Shown piece by piece: positions 45,964-57,591 of a DNA stretch of 64,000 bases. The notes under the pieces are model-generated. The model had not been told where the DNA came from. It saw only the letters and a program-made list of their open reading frames with translations, and ran no database searches. The number at the start of each line of letters is the position of its first letter. The stretch's first letter is position 1. Source of the stretch: Chloroflexota bacterium (GTDB taxonomy: Bacteria > Chloroflexota > UBA11872); NCBI GenBank assembly GCA_028873795.1, contig JAPPNP010000043.1, positions 18,941-82,940 of the forward strand, given 5' to 3'. A program made the position numbers and the translations under genes.

Positions 45964-47574
45964 CTGCTCACCGTATCGAGCCCTCGACGACCGGCCCCGC
46001 GCCCGGACGCGACCAGCGTCGGCGCGGACATCGCCGCATCGGGCGGACACGAGACCATCGCGGTCCTCGATTTCGGGTCGCAATACAGTCAGCTCATCGC
46101 CCGGCGCATCCGCGAAGTCGGCGTCCGGACGGAACTCCTCCCCCACGACCACCTGCACTCGGTTGACCGCCGCACGCTTCGCGGCATCGTGCTTTCCGGC
46201 GGTCCGGCCAGCGTCTACGCGCCGGGCGCCCCTCAGCTTCCAGCGGACGTGCTCGACGCGGGCGTCCCAATTCTGGGCATCTGCTACGGCATGCAACTGC
46301 TGGGCCAGGCCCTGGGCGGACGCGTGCAACCGGCGGCGCGGCGCGAGTACGGCCCGGCGCGAGTGACGGTCGCCGACGAGCAGCACCCGCTCTTCGCCGG
46401 CTTGCCGTCCGCGTTCGACGTGTGGATGAGCCACGGCGACGTGGTCGACGAGCTGCCGCCCGGTTTCCGCGCGGTTGCCGCAACCGCCCACTCGCCGACG
46501 GCGGCCATGTCCAACGGCAACGGCGTGAGCGCCCTGCAGTTCCATCCCGAGGTGCGGCACACCTCACACGGGCTGGACCTGCTGCGCAACTTCGCGCGCG
46601 ACATCTGCGGCTGCCGCGGCGATTGGACCCCGGCGTCCCTCGTGCGGGAGGCCATTGCCGACATCCGCCATCGTGCGGCCGACGCCCGCGTGATCTGCGG
46701 GCTCAGTGGCGGCGTGGATAGCGCCGTGACCGCCGCGCTCGTCCACGCCGCGATCGGCGACCGGCTCACCTGCATCCTGATCGACACCGGCCTGCTGCGT
46801 TCGGGCGAAGTGGAGCAGGTGCGGGACGCCCTGCGCACCAGCCAGAACCTCGACCTCATCGTCGTTGACGCGGCCGACGAGTTCCTGGCCGGCCTGCACG
46901 GCGTGACCGACCCGGAGCAAAAGCGGGCCATCATCGGCGAGGCCTTCATTCGCGCCTTCGAGCGCGAGGCCGGCCGCTTCGAGGACGCGCGCTTCCTCGC
47001 CCAGGGCACCATCTATCCCGACGTGATCGAAAGCGGTGGACGCGTCGGCGCGGCGGTCATCAAGTCGCATCACAACGTCGGCGGACTGCCCGATCGCCTG
47101 GGCCTGGAGTTGCTGGAACCGCTGCGCGAGCTTTTCAAGGACGAAGTGCGCGCCGTGGGGCGCGAGCTTGGGCTGCCGGAATCGATCGTCGACCGCCAGC
47201 CGTTCCCCGGGCCGGGCCTCGCCGTGCGCGCGCTTGGCGACCTGACGCCCGACCGAGTCGACACGCTGCGGGCGGCGGACGCCATCGTGCTTCAGGAGCT
47301 GGAGCCGATCGCCGCGACGCACGCCCTCGCGCAGTACTTTGCCGTGCTGCCCGGCGTGCGCAGCGTGGGCGTGATGGGCGACGAGCGCACCTACGGCGAG
47401 CTAGTGGCCGTCCGCGCCGTCACTTCCGACGACTTCATGACCGCCGACTGGGCGCGGATTCCGAACGACGTGCTGGCGCGAATCTCGAGCCGGCTGGTGA
47501 ACGAAGTCCCAGGCGTCAATCGCGTGGTCTACGACATCACGTCCAAGCCCCCGGGGACCATCGAATGGGAGTGA
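45964..47574 (+). CDS. guaA: GMP synthase (glutamine-hydrolysing) with apparent CTG start
   Basis: Converts XMP to GMP using glutamine and ATP. The class I GATase domain has nucleophile Cys in [10 protein letters not shown] and the His-Glu of FHPEV. The PP-loop is [10 protein letters not shown], and a dimerisation domain follows. The essential N-terminal strand [18 protein letters not shown] (from 46054) lies upstream of every in-frame ATG, GTG or TTG. The only plausible initiator is CTG at 45964, with GGGAGG 4 nt before it. This gives 536 aa with a ~30-residue leader; E. coli GuaA has 525. A start at 46189 would delete the first strand and is wrong. Confidence 0.85.
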   Translation: MLTVSSPRRPAPRPDATSVGADIAASGGHETIAVLDFGSQYSQLIARRIREVGVRTELLPHDHLHSVDRRTLRGIVLSGGPASVYAPGAPQLPADVLDAGVPILGICYGMQLLGQALGGRVQPAARREYGPARVTVADEQHPLFAGLPSAFDVWMSHGDVVDELPPGFRAVAATAHSPTAAMSNGNGVSALQFHPEVRHTSHGLDLLRNFARDICGCRGDWTPASLVREAIADIRHRAADARVICGLSGGVDSAVTAALVHAAIGDRLTCILIDTGLLRSGEVEQVRDALRTSQNLDLIVVDAADEFLAGLHGVTDPEQKRAIIGEAFIRAFEREAGRFEDARFLAQGTIYPDVIESGGRVGAAVIKSHHNVGGLPDRLGLELLEPLRELFKDEVRAVGRELGLPESIVDRQPFPGPGLAVRALGDLTPDRVDTLRAADAIVLQELEPIAATHALAQYFAVLPGVRSVGVMGDERTYGELVAVRAVTSDDFMTADWARIPNDVLARISSRLVNEVPGVNRVVYDITSKPPGTIEWE

Positions 47575-48866
47575 ACGTGCGGCAGCCGGCTCCCAAGCTG
47601 CTGGTCGTGGGCGGCGGCGGCCGCGAGCACGCGATCTGCTGGCGGCTGCGGCAGGACCGACCGCACGCGGAGATCTTCTGCGCGCCGGGCAACGCCGGCA
47701 CGGCGGACGTCGCCCGAACGCTCGACATCGGCGCGGCCGACATTGACGACCTGGTGTCGTGGGCGCGGTCGGAACGTCCCGATCTGGTGGTGGTCGGGCC
47801 CGAGGATCCGCTGATCGGGGGGCTCGTCGACGAACTGCAAGCGATTGGCGTACCGGCCTTCGGGCCGACAGGCCGCGCGGCTGCGATCGAGGGCAGCAAG
47901 GCCTACTCGAGCGCGCTGGTCACCCGCCTGGGCGTGCCGGCGCCCGACCACGCCACCTTCGACAACGTCGACGACGCGCTGGCCTACGTGGAGGACGAAC
48001 CCGATGGAGTCGTGGTCAAGGCCGACGGGCCCGCCCTCGGCAAGGGTGTGATCGTCTGCGACACCCCGGAAGAGGCCGATGCGGCGGTCCGGCGGATGAT
48101 GGTCGAGGGCGCGTTCGGCGCCTCCGGCGCGCGGGTTGTAGTGCAAGAGCTCCTGCAGGGCCCCGAGCTATCGGTGCTCGCGCTGTCGGACGGCACGACC
48201 TTCCGCACCATCGGCGTGGCCCGCGACTACAAGCGCATCGGCGATGGCGATCGCGGACCAAACACCGGCGGCGTGGGTAGCTACACGCCCGTGCCGGACG
48301 CGTCCGCGGAGCTCGTGGCGCGCGTCGAGCGCGAGATCATCGCTCCGGTCCTGGCCGGAATGCGCGCGGAGGGGCGGCCCTACGTCGGTCTGCTCTACGC
48401 CGGGCTCATCCTGACCGCCGAAGGCCCCAAGGTGATCGAATTCAACTGCCGGATGGGCGACCCGGAAACCCAGGTGGTGCTTCCCGTGCTGCAGGGCGAT
48501 TTCGTCGACCTCATCGACGCCGCGGGCAGCGGCAGGCTGGACCGCACCAGCACGTGCCCGCCGACGCAGGCAGCCGTGGCCGTCGTGCTGACCTCCGAGG
48601 GCTACCCGGGTCCGTCCGCGAGCGGTCACCCGATCGACGGGCTGGACGCCGTGGACTCCGGGCTGGTCTTTCATGCCGGCACGGAGCGGCGCGACGGCGC
48701 CGTCCGAACGGCGGGCGGGCGCGTGCTCGCGGCGGTGGGTCTGGGAGACGACCTGGGCGAGGCGCGCGACGAGGCCTACGCCCTCGCCGCCTCGATCCGC
48801 TTTCGCGGCGCCGGCTACCGCTCCGACATTGCCGCCGATGCGCTCGGCATGGCGGTCGCGTCGTGA
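47565..48866 (+). CDS. purD: Phosphoribosylamine-glycine ligase
   Basis: ATP-grasp enzyme of 433 aa making GAR, the second step of de novo purine synthesis. It opens with [17 protein letters not shown], and carries [13 protein letters not shown] and the metal site [15 protein letters not shown]. The ATG at 47565 overlaps guaA by 10 bp; a GTG at 47571 in a GTGA overlap is an equal alternative. The stop overlaps purB. Confidence 0.96.
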   Translation: MGVNVRQPAPKLLVVGGGGREHAICWRLRQDRPHAEIFCAPGNAGTADVARTLDIGAADIDDLVSWARSERPDLVVVGPEDPLIGGLVDELQAIGVPAFGPTGRAAAIEGSKAYSSALVTRLGVPAPDHATFDNVDDALAYVEDEPDGVVVKADGPALGKGVIVCDTPEEADAAVRRMMVEGAFGASGARVVVQELLQGPELSVLALSDGTTFRTIGVARDYKRIGDGDRGPNTGGVGSYTPVPDASAELVARVEREIIAPVLAGMRAEGRPYVGLLYAGLILTAEGPKVIEFNCRMGDPETQVVLPVLQGDFVDLIDAAGSGRLDRTSTCPPTQAAVAVVLTSEGYPGPSASGHPIDGLDAVDSGLVFHAGTERRDGAVRTAGGRVLAAVGLGDDLGEARDEAYALAASIRFRGAGYRSDIAADALGMAVAS

Positions 48867-50185
48867 TTCCCCGTTACACGCGTCCTGAGATGGGCGCCAT
48901 CTGGGACCGCCAGATGTATTTCGAGTTCCAGCGGCGCGTTGAGCTGGCCGCGGTCAACGCCTGGGCGCGGGACGGCCGGATTCCCGCCGACGAGGCCGCG
49001 CTGCTGCAGCGCGCCAGCTTCACCCTCGAGCGCATCGACGAGTTGGAGCGAACCAGCGATCACGAGACCAACGCGTTCGTCGACGCCCTGGCCGAATCCG
49101 TGGGGCCGGAGGGCCGCTGGCTGCATCTGGGGCTCACGTCGTCCGACGTCTTGGACACCGGGTTGGCGCTGCAGCTCGTCGCATCCGCCGACCAGTTGCT
49201 CGAACGCCTGGATGACCTGTCCCAAGTCCTGACGCGGCTGGCGCTGGAACACCGCCACACGCTGATGATGGGACGCAGCCACGGCGTGCACGCGGAGCCG
49301 ATCACCTTTGGCCTCAAGCTGCTGATTTGGATCGACGAGGTGCGGCGTCAGCGACAGCGCCTGTGCGACGCGCAGGCGACCGTGAGCGTGGGCAAATTCT
49401 CCGGGTCCGTGGGAACGCACGCCCACGTGCCGCCGCGGGTCGAAGAATGGGCCTGCGCCGAGCTTGGCCTGACGGCCGCGCCGGTCACGAATCAGATCGT
49501 GCAGCGGGACCGCCACGCCCATTTCATGACCACGCTCGCCGGCATCGCGAGTTCGCTCGACAAGTTCGCCACCGAGATCCGCAGCTTGCAGCGCACCGAG
49601 ATCCGGGAGGCCGAGGAGCCCTTCGAGGAAGGCCGTCACGGTTCATCCTCCATGCCCCACAAGCGCAATCCGTCGCGCTGCGAGCGCGTTTCGGGGCTGG
49701 CGCGGGTGGTGCGGTCCAACGCCCAGGCGGCGCTGGAAAACGTGGCGCTGTGGCACGAGCGTGACATCAGCCACTCGTCGGCCGAGCGGGTGCTGATCCC
49801 CGACTCGTGCATGGCCCTGGACTACATCCTGTGGCTCTTCACCAACGTCATGCGCGATCTGCGGGTGTACCCGGAGCGGATGCGCGCCAACGTGGACATG
49901 ACCGGCGGCCTCATCTATTCGCAAGGGGTCTTGCTGGCCCTGGTGCGCGCCGGCATGTCGCGTCAGGATGCCTACGCGATCGTGCAGGATCACGCCGGCA
50001 CCGCGTGGAACAGCGGAGCGTCGTTCCGCGACCTGATTACCGGGGACCCGCGCGTGACCGATCGGCTGACGCCGGACGACCTGAATCTGGCCTTCAGCCC
50101 AGACCCGCACTTGAAATGGATCGACGCCGCATACGAGAGACTAGGCTTGAACGAAGACGCCGCGTCGGACGCCCCGGCGCAATAG
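48863..50185 (+). CDS. purB: Adenylosuccinate lyase
   Basis: Fumarase/aspartase-superfamily lyase of 440 aa acting twice in purine synthesis, on SAICAR and on adenylosuccinate. It shows RYTRPEMGAIWD at the N-terminus, LTSSDVLDTGLALQL, the catalytic His region MMGRSHGVHAEP and the signature GSSSMPHKRNP. The start is GTG at 48863, in a GTGA overlap with purD. It ends 17 bp before purC. Confidence 0.96.
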   Translation: MIPRYTRPEMGAIWDRQMYFEFQRRVELAAVNAWARDGRIPADEAALLQRASFTLERIDELERTSDHETNAFVDALAESVGPEGRWLHLGLTSSDVLDTGLALQLVASADQLLERLDDLSQVLTRLALEHRHTLMMGRSHGVHAEPITFGLKLLIWIDEVRRQRQRLCDAQATVSVGKFSGSVGTHAHVPPRVEEWACAELGLTAAPVTNQIVQRDRHAHFMTTLAGIASSLDKFATEIRSLQRTEIREAEEPFEEGRHGSSSMPHKRNPSRCERVSGLARVVRSNAQAALENVALWHERDISHSSAERVLIPDSCMALDYILWLFTNVMRDLRVYPERMRANVDMTGGLIYSQGVLLALVRAGMSRQDAYAIVQDHAGTAWNSGASFRDLITGDPRVTDRLTPDDLNLAFSPDPHLKWIDAAYERLGLNEDAASDAPAQ

Positions 50186-50202
50186 GCGGAGGTGAGCGCG
50201 AC

Positions 50203-51081
50203 ATGACGAACACGGTTACCCAAACCGACCTGGAAGGCCTGCGGCTCATCAACCGCGGGAAAGTGCGTGACATCTATGACCTGGACGACAAGCTGCTGAT
50301 CGTCACCACCGACCGAATATCGGCATTCGACCACGTGCTGCCGACGGCCATTCCAGACAAGGGCGCCGTGCTGACGGGCATGTCGGAGCGCTGGTTTGGT
50401 CTCACCGAGGACATCGTGCCGAACCACCTCATCACGACCGACGTGGACGCCATGGGCGACGACGTGCGCCGGCACGCCGACGTGCTGCGCGGCCGGACCA
50501 TGCTGGTGAAGCGCGCCGAGCGCATCGACGCGGAGTGCGTGGTGCGCGGCTATATCACCGGCTCCGGCTGGGTGGACTACCAGCGCACGGGCCAGATCTG
50601 CGGCATCGACATCCCGCCCGGAATGCAGGAGGCCGAGCCATTCGCCGACACGCTGTTCACGCCGGCGACGAAAGCCGAGACCGGCCACGACGAGAACATC
50701 AGCTTCGCCCAGCTGAGCGACCTGGTGGGGGCGGAGCTGGCCGGGCGGCTGCGCGATGTCAGCATTGCGGTGTACTCGCGCGGCCGTGACTACGCCGGCG
50801 AGCGCGGCATCATCCTCGCCGACACGAAGTTCGAATTTGGCTGGGTCGACGGTGAGTTGACCCTGATCGACGAAGTCCTGACGCCGGATTCGTCCCGGTT
50901 CTGGGCCGTGGCGGAATACGACGTCGGCCTCTCGCCGCCGAGCTTCGATAAGCAGATCGTGCGCAACCACCTGATCGAGATTGGTTGGGACCGGGAACCG
51001 CCGATTCCGGCGCTGCCCAACGAGATCGTGGAGCGCACCGCCGCGCGCTATCGCGATATCCGCGAGCGCCTGGCGGCGTGA
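50203..51081 (+). CDS. purC: SAICAR synthetase
   Basis: Phosphoribosylaminoimidazole-succinocarboxamide synthase of 292 aa. The motifs GKVRDIYDLDDKLLIVTTDR, ECVVRGYITGSGW and LIDEVLTPDSSRFW identify it clearly and it is of the longer, yeast-like type. GGAGGTGA stands 7 nt before the ATG at 50203, one of the strongest ribosome sites in the cluster. It ligates aspartate to CAIR; no purE or purK to make CAIR is present in this window. The stop overlaps purS. Confidence 0.96.
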   Translation: MTNTVTQTDLEGLRLINRGKVRDIYDLDDKLLIVTTDRISAFDHVLPTAIPDKGAVLTGMSERWFGLTEDIVPNHLITTDVDAMGDDVRRHADVLRGRTMLVKRAERIDAECVVRGYITGSGWVDYQRTGQICGIDIPPGMQEAEPFADTLFTPATKAETGHDENISFAQLSDLVGAELAGRLRDVSIAVYSRGRDYAGERGIILADTKFEFGWVDGELTLIDEVLTPDSSRFWAVAEYDVGLSPPSFDKQIVRNHLIEIGWDREPPIPALPNEIVERTAARYRDIRERLAA

Positions 51082-51374
51082 GCGGCCTGCCCCAGATCTA
51101 CACGGCGCACGTGTTCGTGCGCCTCAAGTCCGGCGTCAACGATCCGCAGGGGGCCACGGTGGCCGACGGATTGCGCGACCTCGGCTTCGACGGCATTCGC
51201 GACGTGCGCGTCGGCAAAATCGTCGACGTCGAGCTGGTCGCCCCGGACGCCGCGACGGCGCGGGAGCGCGTCCAGGCCATGTGCGAGCAGTTGCTCACCA
51301 ATCCCGTGATCGAGGATTTCGAGCTGGAGCTGATTGAGCCGCAACCGCTCAAGCTCAGCGACACCGCCTGGTAG
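51078..51374 (+). CDS. purS: FGAM synthase subunit PurS
   Basis: Small 98-aa subunit that bridges PurQ and PurL in the three-part FGAM synthetase. YTAHVFVRLKSGVNDPQG and VGKIVDVEL are the family motifs. The start is GTG at 51078 in a GTGA overlap with purC. The C-terminus is ~12 residues longer than the shortest PurS proteins. It lies directly upstream of purQ (5-bp gap). Confidence 0.94.
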   Translation: MSGLPQIYTAHVFVRLKSGVNDPQGATVADGLRDLGFDGIRDVRVGKIVDVELVAPDAATARERVQAMCEQLLTNPVIEDFELELIEPQPLKLSDTAW

Positions 51375-51379
51375 CCAGG

Positions 51380-52068
51380 GTGCGCGCCGCGGTCATCGTC
51401 TTTCCGGGCAGCAACTGCGACACCGACACGCACCACGCGCTGGCCCGCGTGATGGGGGTGCCGACCGATCTGGTCTGGCACGCCACGCCATCGCTGGACG
51501 GCTACGACCTGGTGGTCCTGCCGGGCGGATTCAGCTACGGGGACTACCTGCGCACCGGCGCCATGGCGGCGCAGGCTCGGGTGATGCGGGCCGTTCGCGA
51601 GGCGGCGGACCGCGGCGTGCCCGTGCTTGGCATCTGCAACGGGTTCCAGATCTTGCTCGAAGCGGGACTGCTTCCCGGCGCGATGCTGCCCAACGACTGC
51701 GTCGAGTTCCGCTGCGAATGGGTGCACGTGCGCGTGGAGACGCGCCGAACGCCCTTCACGCAGGCGACTGACATGGGCCAGGTCCTGCGCATGCCCATCG
51801 CGCACGGTGAGGGCAACTATGTCGCGGACCCCGCCACCGTCGATGCGCTGGACGACAACGACCAGGTCGTCTGGCGCTACACCGACGCCGCCGGCCGGCG
51901 CACGGCGGGGGCCAACCCCAACGGCTCGGTCGCCGACATCGCGGGCATCTGCAACGCCCGGGGCAACGTGGTCGGGCTGATGCCCCATCCCGAGCGCTGC
52001 AGCGAGACGGCGTTGGGCGGCACCGACGGGCGCATGCTGTGGGAGTCCGTGCTCGCTCGCGTGGCCGC

Positions 52069-52072
<4 letters not shown>
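51380..52072 (+). CDS. purQ: FGAM synthase glutaminase subunit PurQ
   Basis: Class I glutamine amidotransferase of 230 aa supplying ammonia to Pur[29 protein letters not shown], the nucleophile Cys in [11 protein letters not shown], and the His-Glu of MPHPER are all present. The start is GTG at 51380, with only a weak ribosome site (CCAGG). Its stop overlaps the purL GTG. Confidence 0.95.
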
Positions 52073-54291
<2,219 letters not shown>

Positions 54292-54435
54292 GATGCGGCA
54301 GGGAGGCACTCCGGGGTAAACCCGCTGGCACTTACGCGCTCCAGTCCATGCGGGCCGACGCCGCCAAACGCACCGGCGCCGGCAACACACCGAGCCCCGT
54401 CGCACCCTCTTCCGATTTATGAGCCCGCGGCCCCA

Positions 54436-55929
54436 TTGGGCCTGCCCAACCTGCGCGAAGCCTGCGGCGTCGTGGCGGTTTATGGACCCGACGCGGATGT
54501 CGCCGCCCTGGCCTACGTCGGGCTCTACGCCGTCCAACATCGGGGACAGGAAGGCGCCGGCATCACCCTGGGGAACGGCGACGACCTCTACACCGTCAAG
54601 GACGAGGGATTGGTCTCCCAGGTATTCCGCGGCGACATCCTGGCCGAAGCCCACGGACATCTCGCCATCGGCCACTGCCGCTACTCCACCAGCGGCTCGA
54701 ACACCACGCAGAACATTCAGCCGGTGCTGCAAGCGACGGACGTGGGGCCGATTTCGGTGGCCCACAACGGCAACATCGTCAACGCCCTGCACCTACGAGA
54801 CTCGAACGGCGAAGCGGGCTTTCACACCACGGCCACGTCCGACACGGCCGTGATCGCCCAGGCGATTGCCGGCGCACCCGGCGCGAGCGTGTTCGAGCGC
54901 GTGTGTCAAACCGTGCCGCGGCTTCAAGGCTCGTTCTGCCTGGCGGTGGCGACGCCCAGCGAAGTCATCGTCGCGCGAGATTCGATGGGCAATCGCCCGC
55001 TGTGTCTCGGCTCGATCGACGGCGCCTGGATCGTCACCTCGGAAACCTGCGCGCTGGACGCGGTGGGCGCGGAGTTTGAGCGAGAAATCGAGCCGGGCGA
55101 GGTCCTGGCCATCGGCGCCAACGGCTTGCGGTCGCAGCACGCCACGCCGCCGCACCGACATGCGCTGTGCGCCTTCGAGTACATCTATTTCACGCGGCCG
55201 GACTCGTCCCTCAGGGGCGAGCTGGTCCATTCCGTCCGTCGCGATATGGGGCGCCGCCTGGCCCTGCAGAGTCCGGTGGACGCCGACCTCGTGGTGGGCG
55301 TCCCGGATTCGGCCATCGCCGCGGCCACCGGATATGCCGAGGCGAGCGGACTGCCCTATGCCGATGGATTCCTGCGCAATCGCTATATCGGGCGCACGTT
55401 CATCGAGCCGTCCACCGAGCTGCGCAAGCTGTGGGTGCGGCTGAAGTACAACGCGCTGCCGAGCGTCACGCGCGGCAAGCGCGTGGTCATGGTCGACGAC
55501 AGCATCGTGCGGGGCACGTCGCAGCACCAGCTGGTGGATCTCCTGCGTGACCGAGGCGGCGCGAGCGAGGTTCACGTCCGCATCACCGCCCCGCCGATCC
55601 GCTGGCCCTGCTTCCTGGGCATCGACATCCCCGATCCCGACGAGCTGATCGCGCACGAGCGCCCGGTGCCCGACGTCTGCCAGGCCATCGGCGCCGATAG
55701 CCTTGACTACCTCTCGATTCCAAACCTGGTGGCCGCCACCCGACAGACGCACGGGGAGCTATGCCTGGGGTGCTTCACGCGGGACTACCCAATCGACGTG
55801 CAGCTGGCCTTCGACAAGTTCGAACTTGAGCGGCCAACCGAGTTGCAGACCGCGCCGGTATTCCCGCGCCAGGCCGCGATGTTTCCGCTGGAGGAATCCG
55901 AGGCCGATCCCGCCGAGAACGGCGCATGA
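54436..55929 (+). CDS. purF: Amidophosphoribosyltransferase
   Basis: First enzyme of purine synthesis, 497 aa as annotated. The Ntn glutaminase Cys follows a short propeptide in LREACGVVAVYG. The PRPP loop is VMVDDSIVRGTS. All four Cys that bind the 4Fe-4S cluster in B. subtilis-type enzymes seem present (CAFEYIYF, WPCFLGIDIP, and the pair in CLGCF). The only in-frame standard initiator before the Cys is TTG at 54436, without a ribosome site. An ATG at 54419 is one base out of frame, so a one-base sequencing or assembly error in the GGCCCCA run is possible. The stop overlaps purM. Confidence 0.92.
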   Translation: MGLPNLREACGVVAVYGPDADVAALAYVGLYAVQHRGQEGAGITLGNGDDLYTVKDEGLVSQVFRGDILAEAHGHLAIGHCRYSTSGSNTTQNIQPVLQATDVGPISVAHNGNIVNALHLRDSNGEAGFHTTATSDTAVIAQAIAGAPGASVFERVCQTVPRLQGSFCLAVATPSEVIVARDSMGNRPLCLGSIDGAWIVTSETCALDAVGAEFEREIEPGEVLAIGANGLRSQHATPPHRHALCAFEYIYFTRPDSSLRGELVHSVRRDMGRRLALQSPVDADLVVGVPDSAIAAATGYAEASGLPYADGFLRNRYIGRTFIEPSTELRKLWVRLKYNALPSVTRGKRVVMVDDSIVRGTSQHQLVDLLRDRGGASEVHVRITAPPIRWPCFLGIDIPDPDELIAHERPVPDVCQAIGADSLDYLSIPNLVAATRQTHGELCLGCFTRDYPIDVQLAFDKFELERPTELQTAPVFPRQAAMFPLEESEADPAENGA

Positions 55930-56945
55930 GCACGGCGCCGCGCTCGGCCTATGCGGACGCCGGCGTCGACCTCGACTACAACGACTCGCTCAAGGCCGCG
56001 TTGCGAACCGCCGTGGCCAGCACGTCGGACGATGCGTCGCTGCCGGGATTCGGGGCCTTTGCGGGCGGCCTGCGATTGCCGTCGGACATGCGGGACCCGG
56101 TGCTGCTGGCGAGCACCGATTCGCTGGGTACGAAGCTGCTGCTGGCGCTGGCCTGGGATCGTCCCGAGCTTGCCGGCGGCGACATCGTGCGCCATTGCAT
56201 GAACGACCTGGCCGTGCAGAACGTGCGACCGGCGGCATTTCTGGACTACGTGGCGGCGGCGCATCTCGAGCGCGACGTGGTCACGCGAATGGTGCAGGGC
56301 ATCGCCGAGGCGTGCCGCGAGGCGGGAGTGGCGCTGATCGGCGGCGAGTCGGCGCAATTGCCCGACACCTACCGGTCCGGCGCATACGACCTCGCCGGCA
56401 CCGTGATCGGCGTCGCCGAGCAGGCCGATCTGGCGAATCCCGCCAACATCCGCGAGGGTGACGTTTGCGTGGGGTTGCCGGCGGCGGGTCCGCATACGAA
56501 CGGCTACAGCCTGGTCCGGAGCGCCCTGGAGCGCGGGAATCCCATGGCGCCGCTCGGCAATTCCACCGTGATAGAGGCCGCGCTGACGCCCCACGAGTCC
56601 TATGTGGAGCCCCTGCTCCGGGCATTCCAGGTCCCGGGCGTGCATGCGGCCGCCCACATTACCGGCGGGGGACTCATCGACAACCTGCCACGCGTGCTGC
56701 CGGATGGGCTCGCGGCGCGGCTGTCACCGGCGGCGTGGACGATTCCGCCGCTGTATGCGTGGATTCAAGAGTCCGCGGACGTGACACGCGACGAGATGTA
56801 CCGCGTGTTCAACATGGGCATCGGCGTGGTCATCGTGTGCCGGCCCGATGCCGGCGGAACGCTGCTGGCCGAGCTTCCCGGCGCGTTCGTGGCCGGCTCG
56901 GTGACGCCGCGCGAGGACGCGGCGGTCGAGCTGACGCAGGCGTGA
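55926..56945 (+). CDS. purM: AIR synthetase
   Basis: Phosphoribosylformylglycinamidine cyclo-ligase of 339 aa, closing the imidazole ring. Seen are LLASTDSLGTKLLLAL, IGGESAQLPDTY and GPHTNGYSLVR, plus AHITGGGLIDNLPRVLP. Its fold is homologous to PurL. The ATG overlaps the purF stop in ATGA. purN starts 20 bp downstream. Confidence 0.95.
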   Translation: MSTAPRSAYADAGVDLDYNDSLKAALRTAVASTSDDASLPGFGAFAGGLRLPSDMRDPVLLASTDSLGTKLLLALAWDRPELAGGDIVRHCMNDLAVQNVRPAAFLDYVAAAHLERDVVTRMVQGIAEACREAGVALIGGESAQLPDTYRSGAYDLAGTVIGVAEQADLANPANIREGDVCVGLPAAGPHTNGYSLVRSALERGNPMAPLGNSTVIEAALTPHESYVEPLLRAFQVPGVHAAAHITGGGLIDNLPRVLPDGLAARLSPAAWTIPPLYAWIQESADVTRDEMYRVFNMGIGVVIVCRPDAGGTLLAELPGAFVAGSVTPREDAAVELTQA

Positions 56946-56964
56946 CGGGTCGAACCACCGCCTG

Positions 56965-57591
56965 ATGCGGCTCGGCATCATGGCATCGGGCCGCGGGTCA
57001 AACGCGCGCGCGATTCTGGAGGCGGTTCGCGAGGGTCGGCTGCAAGCCGAAGTGCCGGCGTTGGTGTGCAACCGCGCCGGCGCCGGGGTGCTCGACGTCG
57101 CGCGGGACTTCGGCGTGCCCGCCCACCTCATCGTCCGCGGCGATTTCCCGACGCGCACGGCACAGCAGCGGCGGATGCTGGAGGTCCTGCAAGACGACCG
57201 GGTCGACACCATCGCGCTCGCCGGATTCAGCGCAATCTTTCGGCCATTCTTCCTGGAAGCGTTTCCCCACCGAATCCTCAACATTCACCCGTCACTGCTG
57301 CCGGCATTCGGCGGCACGATGGCGCCGCGGCCACAGGCCGACGCGCTGGCGGCGGGCGTGAAGCTCTCCGGCTGCACCGTGCACCTAGTGACGGAAGACG
57401 TGGATAGCGGGCCGATCGTGGCGCAAGCGTCGGTATGCGTGCGTCCTGACGACACGGTGGATACGCTCGCGGCACGCATCCTGGAGCAGGAACACCGCAT
57501 CTACCCCGAGGCGTTGCAATGGTTCGCCGATGGGCGAGTTCGCGTGGTCGACGGCATCGCGCGCGTTGATCCGCCGGTGACGGCGGCGTGA
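56965..57591 (+). CDS. purN: GAR transformylase (formyltetrahydrofolate-dependent)
   Basis: A 208-aa formyltransferase. The N-terminal MASGRGSNARAILEAV, the catalytic Asn-His of ILNIHPSLLPAFGG and the Asp of VTEDVDSGPIVAQ form the expected active site. Its stop overlaps the purH GTG. The alternative formate-dependent PurT is not seen. Confidence 0.95.
   Translation: MRLGIMASGRGSNARAILEAVREGRLQAEVPALVCNRAGAGVLDVARDFGVPAHLIVRGDFPTRTAQQRRMLEVLQDDRVDTIALAGFSAIFRPFFLEAFPHRILNIHPSLLPAFGGTMAPRPQADALAAGVKLSGCTVHLVTEDVDSGPIVAQASVCVRPDDTVDTLAARILEQEHRIYPEALQWFADGRVRVVDGIARVDPPVTAA

Noticed and set aside
46189-47574. guaA starting at the GTG at 46189
   Set aside because: It would remove the first strand of the amidotransferase domain, which is clearly encoded in frame just upstream (46054-46188).
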